DNA of 64,000 nucleotides from Paludibacteraceae bacterium (GTDB lineage Bacteria; Bacteroidota; Bacteroidia; Bacteroidales; Paludibacteraceae), in NCBI GenBank assembly GCA_016285885.1, contig JAEERP010000001.1, positions 558,001 to 622,000 of the forward strand, written 5' to 3'. The stretch's first letter is position 1. Each line of letters starts with the position of its first letter. Under the pieces are notes generated by a model that was given only the letters and a program-made list of their open reading frames with translations, had not been told where the DNA came from and made no database searches. Shown in pieces: positions 8,740 through 18,100 of the stretch. The position numbers and the translations under genes were made by a program.

Positions 8740-8884
8740 CCGGGCTTGTGAAGAAGCGAGAATATAAATAAGTGGAGAGAATCGGGGCGTAATATAGATG
8801 AAATAGCCATAAAAACCCCGTAGAGAGCCAAAGTATAAATTATATTTTTGTGTATTTATTTGTTTTTTTATTTAATTTTTGATT

Positions 8885-10288
8885 ATGTATCCTAACGAAG
8901 AAGAATGGCAAAAAGATTCCGGGAGGAACTACAGTGCCGAGAACAATGAGGGGGAACCTCAAAGAGAGAGAAAAAGTTTCAACCCTAACTTTAACAACGA
9001 GAATCGGGTAGTAAGAAACAACGCTGATCCTGGGGCAAAACGTCCAAGAAGAAGGATTGGTGAATCCACCCGTTACAACATGGAGAACGACGGAGAATAT
9101 CAGAACACGCGTCCTTACCGTCCTAACAACCGATACAACAATAACGGTGGCTACAACAATGGTGGTGGTTATAACAACGGCGGCTACAACAATCGTGGCG
9201 GAGGTTATAACAACAACCGTGGCGGAGGTTACAACAACGGAGGTGGATATAACAACGGCAACTACAATAATTACCGCGACAACGACAACCAAGGAAACGG
9301 CAATTATGAAGGTGATTACCGTCCTAACAACAACCGTGGCGGCTACAACAACAACCGTGGCGGCGGTTATAACAACAATCGTGGCGGTGGTTACAACAAC
9401 AACCGTGGCGGCTACAACAACAACCGTGGCGGCGGTTATAACAACAACCGCGGTGGCGGTTACAACAATAACAACAACCGCGGCGGTGGATTCAAGAAGG
9501 GTGGTAACAACAAACAATTCAAGAATATCACCAGACCAATCGAATACCGCTCCATCGTGGAGGATCCGAACGAGCAGATCCGTCTGAACAAGTTCCTCGC
9601 CAATGCGGGTATCTGTTCACGTCGTGAGGCTGACGAACTGATCCAAGCTGGTGTTGTGACGGTTAACGGTGTGACTGTCAGCGAATTGGGAACAAAGATT
9701 CTCCGTGGCGACAAGGTCATGATCCACGACCAATTGGTTTCCCCGGACAAGAGAATTTACCTCTTGCTGAACAAACCAAAGGATTGCGTCACCTCTAACG
9801 ATGATCCATACGCAAAATTAACAGTGTTGGACATCGTGAAGAACGCATGCCACGAACGTATCTACCCTGTAGGTCGTCTCGATAGAAACACGACAGGTGT
9901 GTTACTCCTCACCAACGACGGTGACTTGGCTGCCAAATTGACGCACCCTAAGTACAATAAGAAGAAGATTTACCAAGTAACGCTGGATAAGGGTCTCGCT
10001 CAGGATGACTACGACAAGATTATGTCAGGTATCATGTTGGAGGACGGAGAGATCAAGGCCGACGAGATCAGCTTCTTGGACGAGGACGAGCACAGAAAGA
10101 TCGGTATCGAGATCCACTCGGGAAGAAACCGTATCGTCCGCAGAATCTTCGAGCACTTGGGCTACAAGGTGGTTCGCCTGGATAGGGTCTACTTCGCAGG
10201 TTTGACGAAGAAGAACCTCAAACGCGGGCAATGGAGATTCCTCTCCGAAAAGGAAGTGAATATGTTGCGCATGGGCGCATTCGAGTAA
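8885..10288 (+). CDS. 23S rRNA pseudouridine synthase (RsuA/RluB family) with long Gly-Tyr-Asn-Arg repeat region
   Basis: Isomerises a specific uridine in ribosomal RNA. From residue 230 onward it is ordinary: an S4 RNA-binding domain (IRLNKFLANAGICSRREAD), then the synthase domain with GRLDRNTTGVLLLTNDG and catalytic Asp333. What is unusual is the first 230 residues. After a charged stretch, residues about 79-207 repeat GGYNNNRG-type units more than a dozen times, giving an uncharged-to-basic RGG-like tail likely to bind RNA or self-associate. The ATG at 8885 is used; a TTG two codons earlier is ignored. It is followed 17 bp later by purA. RluB is the likely ortholog, but RsuA and RluF cannot be excluded. 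Confidence 0.9.
   Translation: MYPNEEEWQKDSGRNYSAENNEGEPQRERKSFNPNFNNENRVVRNNADPGAKRPRRRIGESTRYNMENDGEYQNTRPYRPNNRYNNNGGYNNGGGYNNGGYNNRGGGYNNNRGGGYNNGGGYNNGNYNNYRDNDNQGNGNYEGDYRPNNNRGGYNNNRGGGYNNNRGGGYNNNRGGYNNNRGGGYNNNRGGGYNNNNNRGGGFKKGGNNKQFKNITRPIEYRSIVEDPNEQIRLNKFLANAGICSRREADELIQAGVVTVNGVTVSELGTKILRGDKVMIHDQLVSPDKRIYLLLNKPKDCVTSNDDPYAKLTVLDIVKNACHERIYPVGRLDRNTTGVLLLTNDGDLAAKLTHPKYNKKKIYQVTLDKGLAQDDYDKIMSGIMLEDGEIKADEISFLDEDEHRKIGIEIHSGRNRIVRRIFEHLGYKVVRLDRVYFAGLTKKNLKRGQWRFLSEKEVNMLRMGAFE
9121..9500 (+). repeat. Tandem GGYNNNRG-coding repeat
   Basis: In-frame degenerate tandem units of 21-27 bp (for example GGCGGTTATAACAACAACCGT-like, with variable third bases) encode the repeat tail. 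Units at 9340-9490 are the most regular. Such tracts vary in copy number by slippage. Confidence 0.85.
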
Positions 10289-10305
10289 AATAAATTGCAT
10301 ATCAA

Positions 10306-11583
10306 ATGAAAGTTGACGTATTGTTAGGTCTTCAATGGGGAGACGAGGGTAAGGGAAAAGTGGTTGACGTGTTGACACCCAGCTACGACGTCGTTACTCG
10401 TTTCCAAGGAGGACCAAATGCCGGACATACTCTCGAATTCGAAGGTCAGAAGTATGTGTTGCGCTCGATTCCGTCTGGTATCTTCCAAGGCGGAAAGGTG
10501 AATGTGATCGGTAATGGTGTGGTGCTCGACCCTGCACTCTTCAAGAAAGAGGTGGAGGAGTTGGAGAAATCTGGCCATGACCTGAAAAGCAGATTGTACA
10601 TCTCCAAGAAGGCGCACTTGATTTTACCGACCCACCGTCTGCTGGACGCCGCCTACGAATCCGCCAAGGGTTCCTCTAAGATCGGCACCACCGGCAAGGG
10701 TATCGGACCTACTTACACGGACAAGATCAGCAGAAACGGTCTCCGCGTGGGCGACCTGCTGAATAACTTCGAGGAGAAGTACAACAAGGCTATATCAAGA
10801 CATAAGGAGATCCTAAGCCATTACGATTTCCAATACGACTTGGCTCCAATCGAGAAGGATTGGTTCGAGGGCGTACAGAAACTGAAGGAGTTCCAATTCA
10901 TCGACAGCGAATATGAATTGAACGGCATGCTCGCCGAAGGAAAGACCATCCTCGCGGAGGGTGCCCAGGGTACCATGCTGGACGTGGACTTCGGTTCTTA
11001 CCCGTTCGTGACCTCCTCCAACACGATCTGCGCAGGCGCTTGCACAGGCTTGGGCGTCGCTCCGAACAAGATCGGTGATGTCTTCGGTATCTTCAAGGCT
11101 TACTGCACACGCGTGGGCTCGGGTCCGTTCCCTACCGAATTGTTCGACGAGACCGGAAAGACGATCCGTGACCTCGGACATGAGTACGGAGCAGTGACGG
11201 GTCGTGAGCGTCGTTGTGGTTGGATCGACCTCGTCGCCCTGAAGTATGCGGTCATGATCAATGGTGTGACCAAACTGATCATGATGAAGAGCGATGTGTT
11301 GGATGGCTTCGATAAAATCAAGGCTTGCGTGGCCTACAAGGTGAATGGTGTCGAGACCGACGAGTTTCCTTTCGATGTGACGGAGGGCTCGGTGGAACCG
11401 ATCTACCAAGAGATGGACGGATGGAAGACTAAAATGTCTGCCATGAAGAGTGAAAACGAATTCCCTGAAGAATTCAACGCTTACCTCGATTTCTTGGAGG
11501 ATTACCTTGAAGTGCCTATCAAAATCGTCTCCGTCGGTCCAGACCGCGAACAGACAATCATCCGATACCGCGACTTTGAATAA
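10306..11583 (+). CDS. purA: Adenylosuccinate synthetase
   Basis: Makes adenylosuccinate from IMP, aspartate and GTP on the AMP branch of purine synthesis. The 425 residues begin with the GTP-binding loop GLQWGDEGKGK (8-18). They continue with GGPNAGHT, the IMP-site segment GTTGKGIGPTY, EGAQGTMLDVDFG, the GRERRCGW loop and the C-terminal VGPDREQT. It follows the pseudouridine synthase with a 17-bp gap, suggesting a shared mRNA. A palindromic repeat 42 bp after its stop may act as its terminator. Confidence 0.97.
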   Translation: MKVDVLLGLQWGDEGKGKVVDVLTPSYDVVTRFQGGPNAGHTLEFEGQKYVLRSIPSGIFQGGKVNVIGNGVVLDPALFKKEVEELEKSGHDLKSRLYISKKAHLILPTHRLLDAAYESAKGSSKIGTTGKGIGPTYTDKISRNGLRVGDLLNNFEEKYNKAISRHKEILSHYDFQYDLAPIEKDWFEGVQKLKEFQFIDSEYELNGMLAEGKTILAEGAQGTMLDVDFGSYPFVTSSNTICAGACTGLGVAPNKIGDVFGIFKAYCTRVGSGPFPTELFDETGKTIRDLGHEYGAVTGRERRCGWIDLVALKYAVMINGVTKLIMMKSDVLDGFDKIKACVAYKVNGVETDEFPFDVTEGSVEPIYQEMDGWKTKMSAMKSENEFPEEFNAYLDFLEDYLEVPIKIVSVGPDREQTIIRYRDFE

Positions 11584-11625
11584 TAGGTACGGTTGGAACG
11601 AAAGATCTTTCTGTACGATACCATC

Positions 11626-11681
11626 GTAGGGGCGAAAAATTTTTCGCCCCTACATTTTTAAAACATAATAGATACATCTAT
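11626..11681. repeat. 55-bp repeat with 28-bp perfect palindrome, copy 1
   Basis: The arm GTAGGGGCGAAAAA is followed at once by its exact reverse complement (11626-11653), then by a non-palindromic tail of 28 bases ending GATACATCTAT that runs into the ATG of the transporter gene. Copy 2 lies at 13398-13452. The palindrome could terminate purA in either direction. Confidence 0.85.
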
Positions 11682-13344
11682 GGAATTCATCATCAATCTT
11701 TTTGCGGGAACAAACATTGCCTCGACATTGATCTACCTATGTATCACCGCCTTTTTAGGTCTGACATTAGGCAAGATATCCATCAAGGGCATTCGTTTGG
11801 GCATCGCTGGCGTTCTGTTCGTAGGAATATTCCTGGCCCACGCCAAGGGATTCTTCGGCACCACGCCGCTCGATGCGCAGATATTAGGCTTCGTAAAGGA
11901 ATTCGGACTGATACTCTTCGTTTATTCCATCGGTATAGACGTGGGTCCTCGCTTCGCGGGCTCATTCAAGAACGATGGCATGAAACTGAACCTGCTGGCC
12001 GTCGGCTACATCGTCGCGGGTGTGATCGCCACGATCTGCGTCTACTACGCGACGGGGCTGGACAAATCCGTGATCGTGGGTATCCTCTCCGGAGCCGTCA
12101 CCAACACGCCTAGCTTGGGCGCCGCGCAACAGGCTCTCGGCACGGACGCCTTGGGCATCGAGCAATCGGGTATGGCTTACGCGATGGCTTATCCTTTCGG
12201 CGTGATCGGTATCATATCGACCATGCTCCTCATCAGGGCGATCTTCAAGGTGAAGGTCAAGGACGAGGCCGACAAATATACCGAGCAAATAGCCAACAAC
12301 AAACGTGGCAAACTGGAAAGCGTGCAGGTGAAGGTCACCAACACCAACCTGATCGGCAGGACCATAGGCGACTTCAAAAACATGTTCGGCCAAAACTTCG
12401 TGCTCTCCCGCGTGTTGCACAACGACCGCTTCGACATACTGCACGACGACGATGTGCTGCAGGAGGGCGACGTCCTCTTCGGTGTCTCCAACAAGGACTA
12501 CGTGCCTAGCTTGGAGATGGCGGTGGGTCCTGTGGAACTGGGCATGAAACGTGAGGTAGACGGGGCGCTGGCCATGTTCGAGGTGTTGGTCACCAACAGA
12601 AAGATCGCAGGAAGGACCATCGAGCAGATCGGTATCTACAGACGCTACGAAGCCAATATCACCCGTATTTTCCGCGCTGGCATGGAGATCTTGCCTACAC
12701 TGGATACCACGGTCGAACTGGGTGATACCGTGCGCGTGGTGGGAAAGAAAACGTTGTTGCCTGAGATCCAAAAGGAGATAGGCAACTCGCTCCAACAATT
12801 GGCCGTTCCGAACGTCGTGGCCATCTTCTTAGGCATCTTCCTCGGTATCCTGCTGGGAAGCATTCCGTTCGCTATTCCAGGGCTTCCAGCCTCGGCCAAA
12901 CTGGGCTTAGCGGGCGGTCCACTCATCGTGGCGCTGATCCTCGGACATAAGGGTAGGGTGTTCGACATCAATTTCTACATGACCCCAGGCGCGAACGCGT
13001 TGATGAAGGAATTGGGCATCATCCTCTTCCTGGGTAGCGTGGGACTCTCCTCTGGTACCAATTTCGTGGAGACATTCTCCAACGGAGGCTACGTTTGGAT
13101 GCTCTACGGTATGATCATCACCTTCGTGCCTGCGATGCTCATCTCGGTCACCGCACGCATCATGAAGATCAATTACCTGAAGATCTGCGGACTCCTCTCC
13201 GGTGTGACCACCAATCCACCGGCCTTGGAGTATGCCAACTCCATCGCACCCGTGCAGGCGCAATCCACCGCCTACGCCACGGTATATCCGTTGACGATGT
13301 TCCTGCGCATACTATCCGCACAGATATTGGTTTTGATTCTGTAG
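11680..13344 (+). CDS. AspT/YidE-type putative membrane transporter
   Basis: Inner-membrane protein of 554 residues with two copies of the Asp-Ala exchanger membrane domain. The first covers about residues 1-190 and includes GAVTNTPSLGAAQQALG. The second covers about 370-554 and includes the matching GVTTNPPALEYANS. Two TrkA-C regulatory domains lie between them at about 205-375. This is the layout of the aspartate-alanine antiporter family and of E. coli YidE and YbjL, whose substrates are mostly unknown. The cytosolic RCK-type domains suggest ligand gating. Its start codon lies inside the end of repeat copy 1, and repeat copy 2 begins about 50 bp after its stop, so the gene is bracketed by direct repeats. 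Confidence 0.88.
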   Translation: MEFIINLFAGTNIASTLIYLCITAFLGLTLGKISIKGIRLGIAGVLFVGIFLAHAKGFFGTTPLDAQILGFVKEFGLILFVYSIGIDVGPRFAGSFKNDGMKLNLLAVGYIVAGVIATICVYYATGLDKSVIVGILSGAVTNTPSLGAAQQALGTDALGIEQSGMAYAMAYPFGVIGIISTMLLIRAIFKVKVKDEADKYTEQIANNKRGKLESVQVKVTNTNLIGRTIGDFKNMFGQNFVLSRVLHNDRFDILHDDDVLQEGDVLFGVSNKDYVPSLEMAVGPVELGMKREVDGALAMFEVLVTNRKIAGRTIEQIGIYRRYEANITRIFRAGMEILPTLDTTVELGDTVRVVGKKTLLPEIQKEIGNSLQQLAVPNVVAIFLGIFLGILLGSIPFAIPGLPASAKLGLAGGPLIVALILGHKGRVFDINFYMTPGANALMKELGIILFLGSVGLSSGTNFVETFSNGGYVWMLYGMIITFVPAMLISVTARIMKINYLKICGLLSGVTTNPPALEYANSIAPVQAQSTAYATVYPLTMFLRILSAQILVLIL

Positions 13345-13397
13345 GGAAGGTAAATATTTAATCATACAATTAGGGACAAAAAATAGGGACGAAAAAT

Positions 13398-13452
13398 GTA
13401 GGGGCGAAAAATTTTTCGCCCCTACATTTTTAAACATAATTGATACATCTAT
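13398..13452. repeat. 55-bp repeat, copy 2
   Basis: Same 28-bp palindrome (13398-13425) and same tail as 11626-11681. It differs only by one missing A in the A-run and one A-to-T change. Its last bases supply the stop codon of the minus-strand gene that ends at 13449. Confidence 0.85.
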
Positions 13453-14015
13453 TTTTTCTTCTTTGAGAAATCCCGCAAAAGCCATTCCACATTTTTCCAT
13501 TGAACATCCTGCTCGATCTTATATTCCATCTCACGGGGATATTTTTTCCCTTGGATGATAGATTGCAAATATTGGTGAACAGGCTCAGGGTCATACACCT
13601 GCCAATATACGTTCAAAAACCCGTCATACGTTTCCCTAGCCAGGAAAAGAGCATTGGGGTGTTCCGAATCACCCTTAATGGCTGAATCTAGTTGATTAAA
13701 CCAATTGTACACAAAATCGGACTCTTCCGACGTTGGCATGCCATTGTTAGCCAAATCCTTGAACTCAATCGAAAGAGAGCATGTCCAACTGAACACATCC
13801 TTATTCTTAAAGCCCCGCAAACTACTATTTACAACAACAATCGAGGGTTTGCCCTCATACATGCCTTCCATGACAGAAAATTTTTCTTCCGGAATCGCAA
13901 CACTAACCAGCTCCGGATCCTTTAAAGACGATTTCTTGCTCTTATTCGCATAACCATAGGAAAGGCAAACGAACAACAGTAAGCAAGCAATAACTATGAC
14001 CAATACATTATTCAT
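13449..14015 (-). CDS. Hypothetical membrane-anchored protein
   Basis: I do not recognise this 188-residue protein. Residues 3-22 (NVLVIVIACLLLFVCLSYGY) form one membrane segment or uncleaved signal, followed by a soluble domain of about 165 residues with mixed charge and a Lys-rich tail (FSKKKK). The stop codon lies in repeat copy 2, so the last residues may have been set by that insertion. Base composition is clearly more AT-rich than in the flanking housekeeping genes. Together with the frameshifted lipoprotein downstream it forms an accessory patch. Confidence 0.7.
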   Translation of the reverse strand: MNNVLVIVIACLLLFVCLSYGYANKSKKSSLKDPELVSVAIPEEKFSVMEGMYEGKPSIVVVNSSLRGFKNKDVFSWTCSLSIEFKDLANNGMPTSEESDFVYNWFNQLDSAIKGDSEHPNALFLARETYDGFLNVYWQVYDPEPVHQYLQSIIQGKKYPREMEYKIEQDVQWKNVEWLLRDFSKKKK

Positions 14016-14103
14016 CTCTCTAAAGTTTTATGTAATTATTTATATTCAACATCTTGTAAATTTACATTCTTCTCAACAAGGATTGATGAGGGTTTGGATA
14101 ATC

Positions 14104-14451
14104 CTAGCCTAGCCTTTGTTTTTTTAATATAATTGAATCATCTGCAGAATTAAATTCAGAATTATGGTTACGTAAATAAATAGACATATAGTCTAAAATT
14201 TCATAAATAGACTTGTCTTCAGTTGACTTCCAAATATACTGATCTTGTTTATTTTTATAAATATATCCAATATTTCTACCGGGAGCGATTAAATTATTTG
14301 TTTGAGTATAAAGGAAAACACTATCGGCATCCCCACCTGCTGATATTACGAAATCAATAACCGTATCATTTATATAAATTTTTATGCTATCAGACATTAT
14401 ATCCAATCGTAATTCTTTTTTTATTGAATCAAATTCTCCATCATTTTTTGG
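14104..14451 (-). pseudogene. Displaced C-terminal part of the frameshifted lipoprotein gene
   Basis: This frame is open upstream of its nominal TTG start at 14406 and overlaps the end of the 14421-15068 gene. Read through, it continues PKNDGEFDSIKKELRLD and then about 100 further residues to a TAG at 14104. The sequence is protein-like and echoes the first half of the upstream gene (short aromatic strand, then a DSI-containing strand). A single-base slip in the C4-A6 run at 14444-14453 joins the two frames. It is most likely one gene split by a frameshift; a separate small gene starting at TTG is less likely. Confidence 0.6.
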
Positions 14452-15068
14452 GGCCTTACATAATGAATATCAGCGTTGTACGAACCTATCCATTGATCTT
14501 TATATGCTGAATCTATCACGTTCATTGTTCTCCATACAGCAGCTGTCATAGAATCTACATATCTATCATACTCTTTATATTCAAGTAAGATATGAGGTTC
14601 CCCTTGGGGCCCAAGAAGATAGAAGTCGCTATTCCATACTATTTTTTTCCCTTCTTCTTCAATTGATAACACTCCGAAATCTTTATTTAAAATATCATCA
14701 GTCACATCTTCTCTTAAATCTTTAAGACCTATTAGTTTTATTTTACCAGGACCTAAATACTTTGAATAAAACAGATAAGTTCCTGTTATGCATAGACATC
14801 TAAAAATAATACTATCTTTTTTTATAGTTAACGAATATTCGTTATTTTCCTCATGCAATTCATCTTCAAAATCCTCTCGCCCGTAATACACCCCTTCCCA
14901 ATTATATAGGGTATCAAATTCCGACACATAAGAAGCTAAACTATCCGAAGCATCGGCATTGTCAGAATTTTGATTGGCATGTCCGCAACTGTTCATAATC
15001 CAAAGAGACAAAATAACAACTATACAGGTTGTTAGATATTTGTTTGAATTGGATTGTTTTTCCTTCAT
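14421..15068 (-). CDS. Lipoprotein of unknown function, probably truncated by frameshift
   Basis: The 215 residues start with a basic N-terminus, a hydrophobic core (YLTTCIVVILSLWIMNSC) and a lipobox with Cys28, so the product is probably a membrane-anchored lipoprotein. The rest is a beta-rich domain (WEGVYYGREDF...YSLTIKKDSIIFRC) that I cannot assign with confidence; it recalls small Bacteroidota lipoproteins of unknown function. The frame ends prematurely just after a C4-A6 run, and the sequence continues in the next frame to 14104. The region is AT-rich. Either the gene is broken, the assembly has one missing base, or the run supports programmed -1 slippage. Confidence 0.65.
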   Translation of the reverse strand: MKEKQSNSNKYLTTCIVVILSLWIMNSCGHANQNSDNADASDSLASYVSEFDTLYNWEGVYYGREDFEDELHEENNEYSLTIKKDSIIFRCLCITGTYLFYSKYLGPGKIKLIGLKDLREDVTDDILNKDFGVLSIEEEGKKIVWNSDFYLLGPQGEPHILLEYKEYDRYVDSMTAAVWRTMNVIDSAYKDQWIGSYNADIHYVRPQKMMENLIQ

Positions 15069-15107
15069 CTTATTTACCGTTTCGTATTAGGATAATTGAA
15101 AAACATA

Positions 15108-18100
15108 TCACCGAACGATCTTCTGTCCATTCACCACATAGACGCCCGACTGAATTGGCTTCACGACACGCATACCGGCCTGCATATAGAACTGATCCAC
15201 CAACAGACCACGCATATCGTAAACCGTCACCCATTGCGCCTTGCCCACCGTCTCGAAGCAGAAGCCCTCCTCCACATTGTAGACAAGCAGGGAAGTGGTC
15301 TCGTTCCGCAGTTCATCCACCGCCGTCAAATCACCCGCCAATGCCTTCACTTCGGCCTTGGAAAGGATGATCCACCTTTGCTGGCTCGCAGAGTTCTGGT
15401 GGTCGAATCGAGCGGCGGAAATACTGTTGTTCGCGGAGGATAAGGCCATCGGACGGTTCGTTCCGTCGGCGAAGACCATCCAATAGGACTTCAGATTGAA
15501 ATACTGGTTCGTGACATTCTGGCGGGAACCCATCAGCTGCACCGCATATTTCTCCTGCGAGCCCAAGGAGAGCCTTGAATTGGCGCAGGAGAGCGATTTA
15601 TCCTCCGAAACGTTCCGGAAATCATACAACTGCGTTTCAGGCTCGAAATGGATCTTCCAGGCGTAGGCGTTCTCCTTCAACAACGTTTTCCAATCCGTGG
15701 CCTTCACCGAAAGATTGCCGTTCTCCAACCGTAAAGAGGTCGGCGTGCTTACATTCTGAGCAGCGGACAAAAGGTAATAGGTCTCGTAATCCTCCTGCGT
15801 GAACGTGTAGGCTGGGGAAGCGAAGGCACCTGACACCGGCGGCAGGTTATCCTCGCCCAACGCTTGGATAATCAGCGCATTGGCGTAATAAAGGATACGT
15901 GTGCCGTCATCCTCATGCGCCCCATTGATACCATACGGCCAGAAGTGCGTGTTATCGCCCTTCAATTGGGCGGAGTTGTCATTCTCCAGGAAATGCAGGA
16001 TCTGGTCCGTGCGTTCGCCCAACCAGAAGCCTTTGGTCGTCTCCTGACGGTAGACAGAGGAGTTCATCCAATTATCCGTCGTGCCGACACCCGCAGCGTG
16101 GCACATCTCATGCTGGATCGTACCCGTACGCTGGTAGCTGGCGTTCGGTCCGACCCTCATCCAGCCTCCATAGCTACAATCCGCAGTCTGGGTGCTCGCC
16201 CCGTACGAAACGGTCAGATGCAAGCCCCGGATGCTCGTGATGTTGTTCCAGACATCACACGCGTCCGCCACAGCCTCGTTGATACGCTTGTTCTCCTCGT
16301 CGGAGCCTCCGTTGTTGTACGACCAGGTGATGTCACCCTTCGGCAAGGTGCAGATCTTGATGCGCTCGCCATAGCCCACTGCATTCGACTTCGTGATCGC
16401 ATAAGGGCGGATATAATAGACCGTGGAAGGGGTCAAGCCTGTCATGACATAGATGGACCCGTTGTTACTGTAGGATAGGGAAGAGCGGTCGTCCAACACC
16501 GTCGGGTTGGAGGAGGTGGACCAGCAGAAGCCCCGCTCCGTGATATTATTGCCTGAGAACGTGGCGCGTCCGAAGGCCATCGTCGCACCCGTCGCATGAC
16601 GAGGATCCGTCACGACCGTAGGGATATCCCCCGACGCATTCGCCACCTGAAACGTGAATATAGCGTCGTCGAGTCGCTTCACACACCCGTCAAGGTCATC
16701 CACACCCATCGACTCATTGCCTAAATACCTCTTCGCCTCGTCTATGGCCGCCTGCAGCTCTGCGCTACCATTCTTTCCCTCCTGATAGGTGTTCTCAGCC
16801 AAGGCTATCTCCTCCGCAAGACGCTGGAACGCCGCAGCCGACAAACCCGCCAGCTCGGTATACTGACGAAGACGTGTCGCGATGGAGGAGAGATCCTTCT
16901 CGTTCGGACTTCCCAACCACTCCTTCGCCTTGGTTACCTCAGCCTCCAATTGGGTACGGTAAGCCTTGTAGATTGTTCCACTCAACAGATTCTCAGCCAC
17001 TTCCACACGTCGCTGAATCTCCGCTTCGTAGTCGTCCATGCTAGCCGCACTGTACAATAGCCTGAAATTATCTACCGACAGCCAGTTGCCGGAAGCGTTT
17101 TTGGCCACAAAACCTATTGAAAAACTCTCCTCCATGTGGGTGAATTGTAGGGTATATTCCTTCTTCTCGGATACCGCCACACTGTCACCGCCCGCGATAA
17201 TCCATGCGCCTGTCTGACCACTCCTTCCGTCCTGCGTGTTCTGCGCCGACACCTTCAGCGTATAGACACCGTTGGGAGCCTCCTGACCAACCTCTTGGAC
17301 AACACTCGCGCTGCCCACCTTAGATCCTGCGGAAACCCATTTCTCCGCATAGTAGTTGCCTGATTTCAGCGAGAACGACGTGTTAGACTGCGTCTGTAGG
17401 CCTGACACGCTCCATCCCTCGAAACCATCCTCAAAGCTTGGGTTCACGATGAAACGGGTCATGTCTGAAGGATGATCCGAGGAGGAATTGGCCCAACCAT
17501 ACACCTCCAACTGCGCCTTCAACGCCTCGTCCGCCCTGTATAGGTCCGCATAGGAAGCGCTCTCATCGTCGCACACACGCTGCACCTCGTCCATCGCAGC
17601 CTTCAGATCGGCCGCACCGTTCCCCGTACCGCTACCATAGGTGGTGCTGGCGGTGGAGAGGGTGGTCCGCAGTGTGGAACGCATCCCGGCGATCAAGGTG
17701 CTATTATCGCCCACCAAATAGAGTCTCACGAAATCGACCACCACCTTGGCGGAATTGGCCGAACCGTTCGCCACGCCCTTGAAACCGATCTGCACCTTTC
17801 CCTCCTTCTCCGACGAAAGGGTAAAGGTGACCTCATCCAGCGTCCAATTCATGGGGAAAGAGGAGAGGCGGGAAAGGGAAGAGGATCCGTTGTCCGGAAT
17901 CCATCCCAAAAGGCTATATCCATTGGTGGAGTTGCTACCGTTGTAGAAGGCGGCCTGCAGCTTGTACGAACCCGCCGGCAAGGTGATTTTCTGATAATAC
18001 TTCAAAGACTCCTCCCAGCCCGTGCTGAGCACCAGACAGCCACCCTTCGAGCCCTGATAGCCCGACGAAGGAACCTTTCCGTTGGTGTTGAACGTCTTGC

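Larger units (their letters stand above)
8235..8884. other. 650-bp intergenic region
   Basis: Contains the small-RNA candidate and its terminator, then a GC-richer piece with a perfect CCCCTC/GAGGGG stem (8573-8588), then the promoter and 5' leader of the pseudouridine synthase gene. The leader has CGGGG (8783-8787) able to pair with CCCCG (8816-8820). No tRNA or reading frame worth calling was seen. Confidence 0.6.

Noticed and set aside
9330-9490. Regular tandem units resembling a CRISPR array
   Set aside because: The units are in frame, have no unique spacers, and encode GGYNNNRG repeats; no cas genes are near.
8840-9517. 225-residue Val/Thr-rich minus-strand frame
   Set aside because: It is the reverse reading of the Asn/Gly/Tyr repeat tract of the pseudouridine synthase; its low complexity follows from those repeats.
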